Counted from the stretch's first letter, positions 24,276-34,296 are shown. The stretch: 64,000 nt of DNA from CAJQGY01 sp964417685 (GCA_964417685.1 CAYQIT010000001.1:172358-236357), one strand, 5' to 3'. Made by a program: numbers and translations. The notes: generated by a model not told the origin, from the sequence alone.

Positions 24276-26918
24276 TTAAAAACTAAATTTAAATCCTAAA
24301 GAAATAGATGTGCCTAAGCTATATTGATCATAAACAACTGCAGATGCCATTGAGGCATAGTATTCTTCATCTAATAAATTTCTTAGCTCTATAGAGACCT
24401 TTAGATCAGACATGTTGTAATTTAATTCTCTTGAATAAACAAAGTCTACTAGAAGTGGAGGTTCTTCAATAACATCGGGAAGAACATCAATACCCCTGGC
24501 TCTAACACGATCACTAACATAGTTAATAATCAGAGTTCCCTGCGAACCATTTTGTAAATCATCCCATCCAAGTTGTAAATTAGCGATTGTATCTGATTGG
24601 CCTTGAAGTCTTGTATCTCTTCCATTTAAAAACAATGAAGAAGCTTTTATAGCATTACCTTGGCTGTTTATAAATGTATCATCTTCATCGTAAACAACCT
24701 CTGATTTAGTAGATGTTAAGTTTGCTTTAAGAATAAATTCTTTTGAGCTAGCCCATTCAGAATCAACAAATAGATTTTCAAACACTCTTTCATACTCTAC
24801 TTCAAAACCAGTTAGTTCTGCTGCTGGTACATTCTGATAAGAGGTAACAATTAAATCACCTGACTCATTAACAACTTCTTCAATTGGTTTAGCTATATCT
24901 TTAAAGAAAACTCCAGCTGTTAAAAACTGATTTAGCCCCCAATAATATTCAAACCTTAGATCGAGATTGTCAATTTCAGAATTTTCTAAGTATAAAGATC
25001 CTGCAATAACTCTATCAGTATCTACATCAATAAAGAGTGTTGGAGACAGCTCTCTAAATGTTGGTTTTGCAATTGTTTTTGACAAGCCTAATCTTATTTG
25101 TAAATTTTCATCAAAGGATGGTAAATAAGTAAGTGTAAATGATGGCAAGTTATAATTTTCATCGATAATTTTTTCAATATCGGAATCAATTGGTTGAAAG
25201 ACATCATATGTGTTTACAAATTGCTTACCATCTTCTGATCTAATTCCAGCAGAAAGTCTATAATTTTCATTAAGATATGCATCCATGCTTATATAAAAAG
25301 CTGATGTTTCAAGAAGACCAGTATATCCTGCTGGAGATGAGGCTGCAGTATTTTCAATCACAAGAAGCCTTGATGGATCAAAGTTCTTATCTTCAAAAAT
25401 ATAATCAATTCTATTAGCTAGAAATTCAGTAGGAATTGGCCCACCTTCTGCAAGAAATCTAAAACTTCGTACTTGAGCATCTCTAGTATTTTCAGTTGAA
25501 TCAGCTCCAAGTTTTAAAATAACTTCATTATCTGCAAGTTGAATTGGTAAGGTTAAATCAAAACCAAAATTTTCATTTTCATCCTCAACATAACTAAACT
25601 GAGTTTGGTTTCTTCCTGTGTTCACATCATATCTCCAGAAACCTCTGTCATCTGTATCTTCATAAAAGACCACCCTCTCATAAGGTGAATTTCTTGAAGC
25701 ATCGCCTGAAGTATATCTAAAATCAATTTCAGCATAATTATCGAATACATATGTTGCATTAAGTTGATGGTTGTTCAGCTCTCTTTCAAAAAATTCAATA
25801 AAGTCTTCCCTTACATTACCGGCATCACTTGAGTCATACCCTTGAAGGATACGCGACCTTTTTGATCCCTTATGTATATACATTCCAGTATATTTAAGAC
25901 TATATGAATCTGCTTCTATACCAGCAACAGACATTGCATAGGTAGTAACATCATTTGATGTGCTCCTAAAGGTCTTGTTATTAGATACGATTACCGATGA
26001 TGTTCCATCTCCTTGAGCTTGCAATGTTCCTGTTTGTCTTAAACCTTCTTGAGAGTCCCATGAGCTTCTTATGCCCGAGGTGAACATTAGCCCAAATACA
26101 GCACTATTATCATTCAAGATTTTATCTATACCAATGTCTATTTCGTCTCCATATGTAAAATTTAAAGAACTATCTAGAGGTACTTCTCCCTCTTGTATAA
26201 CCCAAAGCTCTGAATTTACAAATTCTCTTCCAGCATTTGATAATTCAAATGTTTTAAAATTTGAGCGGTCAAGTTTTTTATTTTGATTTATAGCAGACTT
26301 TACAAAGTCAGGGAAATCTCTTAAACCATCATCATATCCAAACTTATCATCATCACTTCCGTCATATAACAAACCATCTTTTAAACTTGTTGCATCATTA
26401 AAGCCAGATGAAAATGAGAAATCTAAAACTCTATCAGCTGGAACAGCTTTTGTTTCTATTTCAATTATACCTCCACCAAATTCTCCGGGCATATCTGCCG
26501 AGTATGTTTTCTGAACAACAGAATTAGCAATGATTTGAGTAGGAAATAAATCTAACGGAACCACTCTTTTGAGGGGCTCTGGACTTGGAAGATTGGATCC
26601 ATTCAATGTTGCAGCTGAATATCTCTCTCCTAAACCCCTTACATAAACATATTTACCTCTAACTAAACTTAAACCTGTAAGCCTAGTAAGTGCAACTGCA
26701 ATATTATCATCACCAGTTCTTTCTATCTCTGATGAATCTAGGATTGAAGATATCTCTGATGTGTCTCTTTTTTCATCAGGTATAAAAGAGCCACTTACAA
26801 CTACTTCTTCAATTTCTTGAGAAGTGGCTGTAAGTGATAGACCGAGCATCAAAGATAACATAGTCATTAGTATTAAGTTTGATCTTTGGAACTTGAATTT
26901 ATATTTTAAAATTGTCAT
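24276..26918 (-). CDS. TonB-dependent receptor in pho cluster
   Basis: About 880 residues from the start at 26918, chosen for GGAG eight bases upstream and a signal sequence (ILMTMLSLMLGLSLTATSQ); the open frame to 27014 overlaps the preceding gene. A TonB box EIEEVVVSGSF follows. The plug has VALTRLTGLSLVRGKYVYVRGLG, YSAATLNGSNLPSPEPLKR and FGGGIIEIETK. The barrel is rich in Asp and Asn and ends LGTSISLGFKFSF with terminal Phe, as needed for BamA. It follows the duplicated lipoprotein by 34 bp and lies downstream of phoBR, so it probably imports a phosphorus-bearing ligand captured by that lipoprotein (inferred). Confidence 0.9.
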   Translation of the reverse strand: MTILKYKFKFQRSNLILMTMLSLMLGLSLTATSQEIEEVVVSGSFIPDEKRDTSEISSILDSSEIERTGDDNIAVALTRLTGLSLVRGKYVYVRGLGERYSAATLNGSNLPSPEPLKRVVPLDLFPTQIIANSVVQKTYSADMPGEFGGGIIEIETKAVPADRVLDFSFSSGFNDATSLKDGLLYDGSDDDKFGYDDGLRDFPDFVKSAINQNKKLDRSNFKTFELSNAGREFVNSELWVIQEGEVPLDSSLNFTYGDEIDIGIDKILNDNSAVFGLMFTSGIRSSWDSQEGLRQTGTLQAQGDGTSSVIVSNNKTFRSTSNDVTTYAMSVAGIEADSYSLKYTGMYIHKGSKRSRILQGYDSSDAGNVREDFIEFFERELNNHQLNATYVFDNYAEIDFRYTSGDASRNSPYERVVFYEDTDDRGFWRYDVNTGRNQTQFSYVEDENENFGFDLTLPIQLADNEVILKLGADSTENTRDAQVRSFRFLAEGGPIPTEFLANRIDYIFEDKNFDPSRLLVIENTAASSPAGYTGLLETSAFYISMDAYLNENYRLSAGIRSEDGKQFVNTYDVFQPIDSDIEKIIDENYNLPSFTLTYLPSFDENLQIRLGLSKTIAKPTFRELSPTLFIDVDTDRVIAGSLYLENSEIDNLDLRFEYYWGLNQFLTAGVFFKDIAKPIEEVVNESGDLIVTSYQNVPAAELTGFEVEYERVFENLFVDSEWASSKEFILKANLTSTKSEVVYDEDDTFINSQGNAIKASSLFLNGRDTRLQGQSDTIANLQLGWDDLQNGSQGTLIINYVSDRVRARGIDVLPDVIEEPPLLVDFVYSRELNYNMSDLKVSIELRNLLDEEYYASMASAVVYDQYSLGTSISLGFKFSF

Positions 26919-26952
26919 TTTGTCTCCAATTAAAAGGTAATATTGATAAAGC

Positions 26953-29898
26953 CTATTGGACTTCAATAGTTCCAGAGAGTGTCCAGTTTTTATACCAATC
27001 ATCGGTTGCTCCACTAACAGCTCCTATGTATGAGGTAGTTTCAAAGAAACCATCGGCGTTATAAATACTTGGAATAGAGGTAACAGTAGCCGAATTTTCT
27101 GCAGAGCCATTAACAACTCCAATTACAGTATTTACATAACTCCCGCCACCTGAATTTGATCCATACAAGTTATTAGAACCAGCCCTTACTATTGCTTCAA
27201 CTTCAGCAGTTGTTGCATTACCATCAGTTTTAATAAAGCCTGAGCAATCCAATGCTACAGAATTCATTGAGAAGACTGGCGTAACAGCACCATCCTTAAC
27301 AGTTTCGTTAAAAGTAGTTTCTATACAATTAGTTTCTTTTCCAGTCACCGAGCTATTTACAACTGCAATCCCGTTGAAGTACTGACCAGATACACCTTCC
27401 TTAAGCTTAAATATCTCATCATGTCCTTTAGAAATAAAAGTAAAATTAGAAACTATTGGGTTTGAACGAGGTTCAGATAAATAACCAACAGCGCTGTCAC
27501 TGTTTACATTATCAGATTCGACAATATGATCTCCTTTGTCATTAGACTGTTGGACAATGACATACTGGATTCTGCCAGTGTAACCCCAGTCAATATCTAA
27601 ATTATCATCATCGGCACCGGTACAAATTAGATGTTTAACATCAACAGTGCCACCAAAAAACTCAACGCAGTCATCAGCATTGTTGTGAACTTGTACATAA
27701 TCAACGCTTGTTCCTGACCCAACACCTCCGAATGTAATTCCATTTAGCTCATTTCCTGGAAATACTTCGTATCCAGCATATTGAACCCTTAGATATTTTA
27801 AAGAACCGCTGCTATCAGTTGGACTCTCACCACCCATCATGTCACCGGCAGATCCTTCTACCTCTCTTTCACATGGGTCTACTCTTACACCAGCTGCAGT
27901 TGCAGTTCCGCCTTGTGTGTATGCGCATTTGTTTATAGGTGCTCTACCAAGTAGAACTAATCCACCCCAAAGACCTCTAGTACTAACAATATCTGCCTCT
28001 CCAAGAAGATCTTGTTTACCAGTCATTATGATTGGTGCTGATGCTGTTCCTACTGCATTAATTTTTGACCCTCTTTTAATAACTAAATAATCATTACCAG
28101 ACTCTCCAAATAAAGTTACGCCTGGTTCAATTGTTAATACTGCAGCAATACCTCCAGAAGCATCACCGGATGAGCCTAAGTCCTTACCAACAGCAACCTT
28201 CCCGTCAATTTTATAGTAGTTTCCAGATACCAATGTTAAGTCTGAGGTTATCTCTCCCTGCAAGCTGCAAACCTTTTTTCCAAGCAGTACTTCAGATTCA
28301 AGAGTACCCTCAGGACACTCAGGATCAGTAAACAATCCTATAGTCCAACCTGATGCCCAGTTATTCTCTAAATCAGAACCAGGAGAAAATGCACCGATAT
28401 AATCAGTTGCAGAGAACCAAGTATTAATAGTGTAGTTACCATCATCAAACCCAGGACATAATTCTGTAGTTTCACCTGCAGAATGAATACCAACTGCACA
28501 CATAGCATCAATTTTGTTTATATTGAATGCAGAAGTAACAGCTGATTCAGCTTCACCTAAAAAGAAATCTGATACAAGAGTAGAGGTACCTAAAACTAGA
28601 TCTGTTGATCTCTCAATTAAAGATGCCTGAAGCTCTTCTGCTGTAACACCACTAGATTCTGTATCAGCCTTAAATGGTGATGTATCTCCAGCTGAATCCA
28701 TAAAGATAGAGTGATGTTGAATTTTAGGGGTAATTAGACCATCTTGAATAGTTTCCAGGTTTGTTGATTCAACTAAATTTTGTGAATTAGCATTTTTAAC
28801 AATTCCGTTAATATATACACCTGAAACACCTTCTTTGTATTTTAAAGGCTCATCAGCGCCTTGTGCTAAGAAAGTAAAATTTGCAACCATTGGTCTTGAC
28901 CTTGGCTCAGTTAAATAACCAACAGATGCATCTGCATTAGTATTATCGGACTCTACAACATGATCACTTTGATCAGAACTTTGTTTTACAACAACATATT
29001 GCATTTTACCTTGGTAACCCCAATCGATATCAAGATTGTCATCACCTGCATTTGTACAAACCAAGTGCTTAACATTTACAGTTCCGCCAAAAAACTCAAC
29101 GCAATCATCTTGGTTGTTATGTACCTGAATATAATCGACCACTGTCGCGGATCCAACAGCGCCAAATGTAATACCATTTAACTCATTACCAGGAAATATT
29201 TCATAACCTGCGTATTCAACCCTTACAAAATTTAACTTACCTGAATTATCATCAGCTAGAGTTCCACCCATAAGCGCATTAGAACCTTCAACAACTTTTT
29301 CACAAGCAGCTGTTCCTCTAACATCATTTGAACATTTGTTTATTGGAGCTTTACCAAGTATGACTATACCGCCCCATAAACCTCTTTCAAGCTCTCCAAC
29401 ACTTCCCTCAATAGCTGTGTTATGTGTAAATCTTATTGGTTTAGACCTTGTACCATTAGCTATAATTTGTGAGCCTCTATTTACAACAAGGTAGTCATTT
29501 GAAGTTTTACCCATTATCACTACGCCAGCAGGAATAGTTAACTTACCAGCAGCTCCACCTGCTTTTGTTCCATCTCCACCCATATCAGAACCGACCTCAA
29601 CCTTACCAAGCATTCTGTACATAACATCATCAGTTAATGTTAGATCTTCTGTAATAACACCAGAAATAGCACAAACGGTATTACCTGCAACAGGTGATCC
29701 ATTTGTTATATAAGTTGAGTTAGGACATTCTCCAGTTAATATAGAACTTGATGAGCCTCCTGTACCGCCCCCACCAGTAGGGTCAGTTAATGGGCCTTGT
29801 TCACCTGGTGAAACAATAGAAGTGCTTGAGCCACCACAAGACACTAATATGATTGAAATAGTTAATAAATAAAGTTGATTAAGTTTGTTATGTAACAT
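26953..29898 (-). CDS. Large internally duplicated outer-membrane lipoprotein
   Basis: A 981-residue lipoprotein (lipobox LVSC, Cys21) with a Gly/Ser/Pro linker at about 22-55. Two halves of about 450 residues repeat each other: each has a SGxIT-xDLTL start, GNDYLVVNRGSQI / GNDYLVIKRGSKI, ERGLWGGIVILGKAPINKC / TRGLWGGLVLLGRAPINKC, PGNELNGITFG, DDCVEFFGGTV and DDNLDIDWGY. The regular short strands suggest a right-handed beta-helix, probably with acidic calcium or ligand sites (D-D-x-x-D-I-D). I know such proteins only as uncharacterised neighbours of TonB receptors. A strong GGAGGA site precedes the ATG. Four tandem 9-bp repeats lie in its upstream region. Sits between phoR and the receptor in the same direction. 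Confidence 0.8.
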   Translation of the reverse strand: MLHNKLNQLYLLTISIILVSCGGSSTSIVSPGEQGPLTDPTGGGGTGGSSSSILTGECPNSTYITNGSPVAGNTVCAISGVITEDLTLTDDVMYRMLGKVEVGSDMGGDGTKAGGAAGKLTIPAGVVIMGKTSNDYLVVNRGSQIIANGTRSKPIRFTHNTAIEGSVGELERGLWGGIVILGKAPINKCSNDVRGTAACEKVVEGSNALMGGTLADDNSGKLNFVRVEYAGYEIFPGNELNGITFGAVGSATVVDYIQVHNNQDDCVEFFGGTVNVKHLVCTNAGDDNLDIDWGYQGKMQYVVVKQSSDQSDHVVESDNTNADASVGYLTEPRSRPMVANFTFLAQGADEPLKYKEGVSGVYINGIVKNANSQNLVESTNLETIQDGLITPKIQHHSIFMDSAGDTSPFKADTESSGVTAEELQASLIERSTDLVLGTSTLVSDFFLGEAESAVTSAFNINKIDAMCAVGIHSAGETTELCPGFDDGNYTINTWFSATDYIGAFSPGSDLENNWASGWTIGLFTDPECPEGTLESEVLLGKKVCSLQGEITSDLTLVSGNYYKIDGKVAVGKDLGSSGDASGGIAAVLTIEPGVTLFGESGNDYLVIKRGSKINAVGTASAPIIMTGKQDLLGEADIVSTRGLWGGLVLLGRAPINKCAYTQGGTATAAGVRVDPCEREVEGSAGDMMGGESPTDSSGSLKYLRVQYAGYEVFPGNELNGITFGGVGSGTSVDYVQVHNNADDCVEFFGGTVDVKHLICTGADDDNLDIDWGYTGRIQYVIVQQSNDKGDHIVESDNVNSDSAVGYLSEPRSNPIVSNFTFISKGHDEIFKLKEGVSGQYFNGIAVVNSSVTGKETNCIETTFNETVKDGAVTPVFSMNSVALDCSGFIKTDGNATTAEVEAIVRAGSNNLYGSNSGGGSYVNTVIGVVNGSAENSATVTSIPSIYNADGFFETTSYIGAVSGATDDWYKNWTLSGTIEVQ

Positions 29899-30000
29899 TA
29901 AAAAAATCCTCCAATGGGTTGATGGACTTTATTTAAATATTTATCTATGAAGGTTTGATTAAGAAGATGTTAAAAGAAGAAACAAATAGGTAACAAATTA

Positions 30001-30036
30001 TTACGAATGTTACATATGTTACATATGTTACAAATC
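30001..30036. repeat. Four tandem 9-bp repeats upstream of the lipoprotein gene
   Basis: On the plus strand the block reads TTACGAATG, TTACATATG, TTACATATG, TTACAAATC, i.e. units of ATGTAACAT on the minus strand at a 9-bp period. It sits 103-138 bp upstream of the lipoprotein start and 8 bp after the phoR stop, where a promoter or operator is expected. The canonical Pho box has an 11-bp period (CTGTCAT units), so this is either a divergent PhoB site or a site for another regulator. Confidence 0.6.
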
Positions 30037-30043
30037 TAATTTA

Positions 30044-31801
30044 CTAGTATTTTGGAAGGGTAAACCAAAAGTTACATCCATTTATACTTGAGTTCTTTAG
30101 GCCAACGTCACCACTTAAGCTATGCACCAAATTCTTTACTATAGCTAAACCCAAGCCACTTCCAGTTGCATCAGAAGCTCGTGCTTGAGCAGTTCTGAAA
30201 AACCTTCCAAAAATTAAATCCTTATCTGCAATATCTATACCCTGACCTTTATCAATAATATTAACCTCTATATTTTTTTCAGAATTTTTAAAAAGAATTT
30301 CTACTGAAGAGTTTGAAGGACTATACTTTATTGCGTTATCAATTAAGTTTATAAGTATTCTTTCCAAAGCTTTTGAATCTGCTCTAACAAATAGATCTAA
30401 GTTTTCATTAAAACTAAAAGATATGTTTTTTTTTGCTGCTAGCCCACTTAGAGAATCTAAAACCTTTAATATAGATTGATTCAAATTAATTTTCTCAAAA
30501 TTTAGTTTTAATTCACCATATTCTATTCTTGATAGATCAATGAGATCAGAAACCATTTCAGAAAGTCTTTGAGCATTATGCAAAATAGCAGTTGAAAACA
30601 TTTTTGCATCTTCTCTATTATCCAAAGCACCATTCAACAAAGTTTCAGAATTTGCCCTAATAACACTTACAGGTGTCCTCAATTCATGAGAAACATTTGA
30701 TATAAAATCCCTCCGCATGGAATCTAGCTTTCTTAATTGAGTTATGTCATGAACTACCAATATAAATTCTTTTGTTGATTTGGATTGATTTATGGAACCA
30801 AGAACCCATCTGGTTTTTCCATTACCTATATCAATCTCAAATTCCTTATCAGCTTTTTTCTTTTTACTAGCTGTTTCATACAAGTTTAAAATTGGGGTTA
30901 TAGGGATATCTTCAAGACGAGATTTTTCAATATTTTCTAGATTTAAAATTAATAAAGCTTGATCGTTATTAAAAGTTACTTCGGCTGATTCGTTAAAAAC
31001 AATAATACCTTCACCTAAATCATCCAAAACTGATCCAAATTGATTTCTTTGTTTTGCAATTAGCCTTACTTGGGTTTTTAATTTATCTGAAATTTGAGAA
31101 ATACTCCTTGCCACATTACCAAACTCATCAACTCTTTGAGTGGGAAGAGCTTTTAAAGCTTTTCTCTTCAATGGAGTATCTGCTAAAGAAGAGACTGCAT
31201 CATCAAGCTCAGATAAATTTCTATATGTATAGTTAGAAGATAGTGTGCTAGTTATCATAGCAACAAAAAATGCCACTACTGCTATTAATAGTATTGAAAT
31301 ATCTAAGCTTGCAATTACCCTATCGAGATAGGTATAAGGTACTGCTATTCTAATAATATTAGGTTTTTCTTCATTGTTATCAAGAATAGCAAAATATAAA
31401 AGTTGCTCGTTGGTTGTGTTACTGTATCTTGAAGACCAGCCTGTTCCAAAAGAGAGAGCGTCTATTACCTCTTTTCTATTACTGTGATTATCTAAACTTG
31501 CAATAAGATCAATGGGAACTCCTGAGTCACCAATAACACTTCCATCATTAAGAATAAGAGTGACTCTTGAATCAGAAGCATTCCCAAGCCTGTCTGCAAG
31601 TGAGTCAGATGCCGTTACACCTTTCAATGAATCAATTTCATCAATATTTTCAACAAGAAGTTTTGCTTGTTTCTCAAGCTGATAGACAATTTGCTCTTCA
31701 AATGTGTTAGTAATATCTCTTTCTGCGATAGTGTAAGCAATGCTTATGCTCACTCCAAGTGAAAGAAATACTATTAAAAATACTCGGGATCTTATACCCA
31801 T
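30044..31801 (-). CDS. phoR: Sensor histidine kinase PhoR
   Basis: A 585-residue membrane kinase. Helix 1 is at about 6-25, a periplasmic domain of about 135 residues follows, helix 2 is near 163-185, then a HAMP-like region, a PAS domain (about 250-345, with LDDLGEGIIVFNESAEV), the H-box FISNVSHELRTPVSVIRAN, the N-box NLIDNAIKYSP and G boxes DKGQGIDIADK and GSGLGLAIVKN. It lies 4 bp after phoB. The large periplasmic domain is longer than that of E. coli PhoR and closer to Gram-positive-type PhoR, which may sense a ligand directly. No pstSCAB or phoU is in the window. Confidence 0.88.
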   Translation of the reverse strand: MGIRSRVFLIVFLSLGVSISIAYTIAERDITNTFEEQIVYQLEKQAKLLVENIDEIDSLKGVTASDSLADRLGNASDSRVTLILNDGSVIGDSGVPIDLIASLDNHSNRKEVIDALSFGTGWSSRYSNTTNEQLLYFAILDNNEEKPNIIRIAVPYTYLDRVIASLDISILLIAVVAFFVAMITSTLSSNYTYRNLSELDDAVSSLADTPLKRKALKALPTQRVDEFGNVARSISQISDKLKTQVRLIAKQRNQFGSVLDDLGEGIIVFNESAEVTFNNDQALLILNLENIEKSRLEDIPITPILNLYETASKKKKADKEFEIDIGNGKTRWVLGSINQSKSTKEFILVVHDITQLRKLDSMRRDFISNVSHELRTPVSVIRANSETLLNGALDNREDAKMFSTAILHNAQRLSEMVSDLIDLSRIEYGELKLNFEKINLNQSILKVLDSLSGLAAKKNISFSFNENLDLFVRADSKALERILINLIDNAIKYSPSNSSVEILFKNSEKNIEVNIIDKGQGIDIADKDLIFGRFFRTAQARASDATGSGLGLAIVKNLVHSLSGDVGLKNSSINGCNFWFTLPKY

Positions 31802-31805
31802 TTTA

Positions 31806-32498
31806 TCAATCAGATGTTCTTGTAAATTTATATCCTACACCGCGAATAGTCTGAACATATTTTCCGATTGGACCAAGCTTTTCTCTCAATCTCTTAATAT
31901 GTGTGTCAACTGTTCTGGTTGTTATATCAGCACTATAACCCCAAACATCTGAAAGAAGCTGATCTCTTGTTTGAACCCTTCCTCGACGATCTACAAGTTG
32001 CTGGAGAAGCCTAAATTCAAGTGCTGTTAATGTTACTTCTTTATTATCTACAAAAACTTCATGGGACTCTACATCTATTTTGAGCTCACCAAACTCCCTA
32101 TCAATTTCCATAACATCATGTTTGGTTACGTTTCTTTTTAAAATTGCTTTGATTCTAAGAATTAGTTCACGAACACTAAATGGTTTAGTTACATAATCAT
32201 CTGCTCCAAGCTCAAAACCAACAACTTTATCAACCTCATCATCTTTAGCTGTAAGAATTATGATTGGTATATCTTTAAGAGATTTATCTGATTTAATTTT
32301 TCTGCAAAAATCCAATCCCGATCCATCTGGAAGCATTAAATCAAGTAATATTAATGAAATGTTGTTAGCTGCTATTAAGTTTTCTGAATCTGATAAATTG
32401 CCAGCAGATAAAGTCTGAAAATTATCTTTATGAAGGTTGTACTCCAGAGTTTTTCTTATATCAGGTTCATCTTCAACAATTAAGATCGTATTAGTCAT
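31806..32498 (-). CDS. phoB: Phosphate regulon response regulator PhoB
   Basis: A 230-residue OmpR/PhoB-family regulator. The receiver has ILIVEDEPDIRKTLEY at the start, the phosphoacceptor Asp in LLDLMLPDGSGLDF, Thr in IILTAKDD and Lys in DDYVTKPFSVREL. The winged-helix domain has LTALEFRLLQQLVDRRGRVQTRDQLL, VDTHIKRLREKLG and YVQTIRGVGYKF, all close to PhoB. It would activate phosphate-starvation genes such as the receptor/lipoprotein pair just downstream and perhaps the phytase, PiT and PhoD-like genes in this window. Confidence 0.93.
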   Translation of the reverse strand: MTNTILIVEDEPDIRKTLEYNLHKDNFQTLSAGNLSDSENLIAANNISLILLDLMLPDGSGLDFCRKIKSDKSLKDIPIIILTAKDDEVDKVVGFELGADDYVTKPFSVRELILRIKAILKRNVTKHDVMEIDREFGELKIDVESHEVFVDNKEVTLTALEFRLLQQLVDRRGRVQTRDQLLSDVWGYSADITTRTVDTHIKRLREKLGPIGKYVQTIRGVGYKFTRTSD

Positions 32499-32573
32499 CT
32501 TTTATTTATCAAAAGTTTATTGTCTTTTATACTCCTTTTATTAAAAAATTTCATTAATTTTTAATAGAATTTA

Positions 32574-34244
32574 TTACTTTGAGTAAATCTTTCTTAATGT
32601 CGGTTTGTCAAACTTTTCAGATGCCAACCTAGGAATTTTATTTTCAGTAAAATTAAACTCTGCAGGTATTTTGAAGGGCGCCAACTTATCACTTAAAAAG
32701 GATGAGAGTTCTTCTTGATTCAAATTAGTACCTGGTTTCAGGTATATACAACATGAAACTATTTCACCTAATCTTGTATCTGGTACTCCAAATACACATA
32801 CCTCTAATACATTTTCATGCTCATATATAGCAGCTTCAACCTCAGGACATGCAATGTTTTCACCACCCCTTATAACCATATCTTTTACTCTATCTACAAT
32901 ATATAAAAATGGACCTTCAAATTTTCCAAGATCTCCAGTTCTAAACCAACCATCTTCATTCATGCATTCTTTTGTAGCTTCGTCATTTTTCCAATAACCA
33001 ACCATAGACGCAGGTGTTTTGATTGCTATTTCACCTAACTCACCCTCAGCGACTTCATTCCAATCATTATCTAAAATTTTAATTTCAGTAAGTGGAGGTA
33101 CAACCCTTCCTGTTGATGAGGGATGATTGACATACTCATCACCATTTCCAAGAGTTGCTAGTGCATTAGTTTCTGAGAGGCCGTAACCTATTCCCGGCCT
33201 ACCCTCAAATTGCTCATCAAGTTGTTTTACATGTTCTGCAGGTCTAGGCCCTCCTCCTCCACCTAGCACTTTTAAAGATGATAAGTCATAATCATTTTTT
33301 TTCGGATGGCTCAAAAGCTCCCATGTCTGAGTTGGAACACCAGTAATATCTGAAACTTTTTCTTCTTCTATAATTTTTAAAGCTTCTCCAGCATCCCATT
33401 TTTTCATCATCACGATTTTTCTACCGATTAAGATAGACATTAAAAAAGCTGAATGGCTGCCTGTTACATGAAATAATGGAACACAATGCAAGACAGCTAG
33501 ATCAGGACTAACCAAAGGTGTTGCATCAGGGTTTGTTTTGGCTGCTATTTGCGACGCAACAACCGAATAACACGTCCAGCTGAACATAGTAGACAAGATG
33601 CCTTTTTGTGATGAAAGAACCCCTTTCGGTCTTCCGGTTGATCCTGAGGTGTAATATATAGATGCATAATCATTTCTATTGATTTCTACCTTAGGCCAAG
33701 ATGACGATTGTCCTTCCACAAAAGAATTAAAAGAGGTGAAATTTTCATCATCTGCATAAGTAGTGACGACTTTTATCACATCTGGCATTGATTCTAATCC
33801 TTGGAGTCTTTTTTTATCAGCTATTAAGAGCTTTGCATCTGAATGCTCTAATCCATATATGACTTCTGAAGGGACCCACCAAGAATTTAGAGGCACACAG
33901 ACAGCCCCCATTCCCATAATACCCATAAAGCTAAATATGTACTCTGGATTATTCTGCATACATATAGCGACTCTGTCGCCTTTTTTAATTCCGGTCGCTA
34001 TTAAAGCATTAGCAACTTGAGCCGACCTTTCATAAACTTCTTTATAGGTATATCTTTCATTTTCATAAACTAGCCAATCTTTCTCTTCATGAGTTAGGCC
34101 TATATCAAAAAATTGTTTTAAATTTTCTGCAAAATTTGCATACTCTGTGTAAGTGACGCCGTTATCATTTAAAACCTCTTTGGTCTCAAACATCTGTCCT
34201 TTTGCAGTAACCTGTTGAACAACTTCATTGAATATATCTGTCAT
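32574..34244 (-). CDS. Acyl-CoA synthetase (AMP-forming) A
   Basis: A 556-residue adenylate-forming ligase. Core motifs: YYTSGSTGRPKGVLSS (P-loop), GYGLSETNAL, GWFRTGDLGKF and the hinge DRVKDMVIRGGENIACPEVE. The A10 region is PRLASEKFDKPTLRK, somewhat off the usual P-x-x-x-x-G-K; the catalytic Lys is probably in SEK or DKPT. N-terminal region has DWLVYENERYTYKEVYERS. Cytoplasmic; it would activate a fatty or other organic acid to its CoA ester. It is divergent from a second synthetase with a palindrome between them. Substrate not predictable by eye. Confidence 0.88.
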   Translation of the reverse strand: MTDIFNEVVQQVTAKGQMFETKEVLNDNGVTYTEYANFAENLKQFFDIGLTHEEKDWLVYENERYTYKEVYERSAQVANALIATGIKKGDRVAICMQNNPEYIFSFMGIMGMGAVCVPLNSWWVPSEVIYGLEHSDAKLLIADKKRLQGLESMPDVIKVVTTYADDENFTSFNSFVEGQSSSWPKVEINRNDYASIYYTSGSTGRPKGVLSSQKGILSTMFSWTCYSVVASQIAAKTNPDATPLVSPDLAVLHCVPLFHVTGSHSAFLMSILIGRKIVMMKKWDAGEALKIIEEEKVSDITGVPTQTWELLSHPKKNDYDLSSLKVLGGGGGPRPAEHVKQLDEQFEGRPGIGYGLSETNALATLGNGDEYVNHPSSTGRVVPPLTEIKILDNDWNEVAEGELGEIAIKTPASMVGYWKNDEATKECMNEDGWFRTGDLGKFEGPFLYIVDRVKDMVIRGGENIACPEVEAAIYEHENVLEVCVFGVPDTRLGEIVSCCIYLKPGTNLNQEELSSFLSDKLAPFKIPAEFNFTENKIPRLASEKFDKPTLRKIYSK

Positions 34245-34277
34245 AATAAATTTTGTAATTTGTTTACATTATTCTAC

Positions 34278-34296
34278 TATCATAGGAGTTATGATA
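34278..34296. promoter_or_regulatory. Palindrome between divergent acyl-CoA synthetases
   Basis: TATCATA and TATGATA form a perfect 7-bp inverted repeat around GGAGT, in the 77-bp gap between two divergent acyl-CoA synthetase starts. Position and symmetry fit an operator for a dimeric repressor (for example TetR or GntR type). It is short and AT-rich, so it could be chance. Confidence 0.35.

Noticed and set aside
26953..29898. The repeated halves of the lipoprotein as a recent DNA duplication or mobile repeat
   Set aside because: The protein halves are alike but the DNA has diverged and there are indels; this is an old domain duplication.
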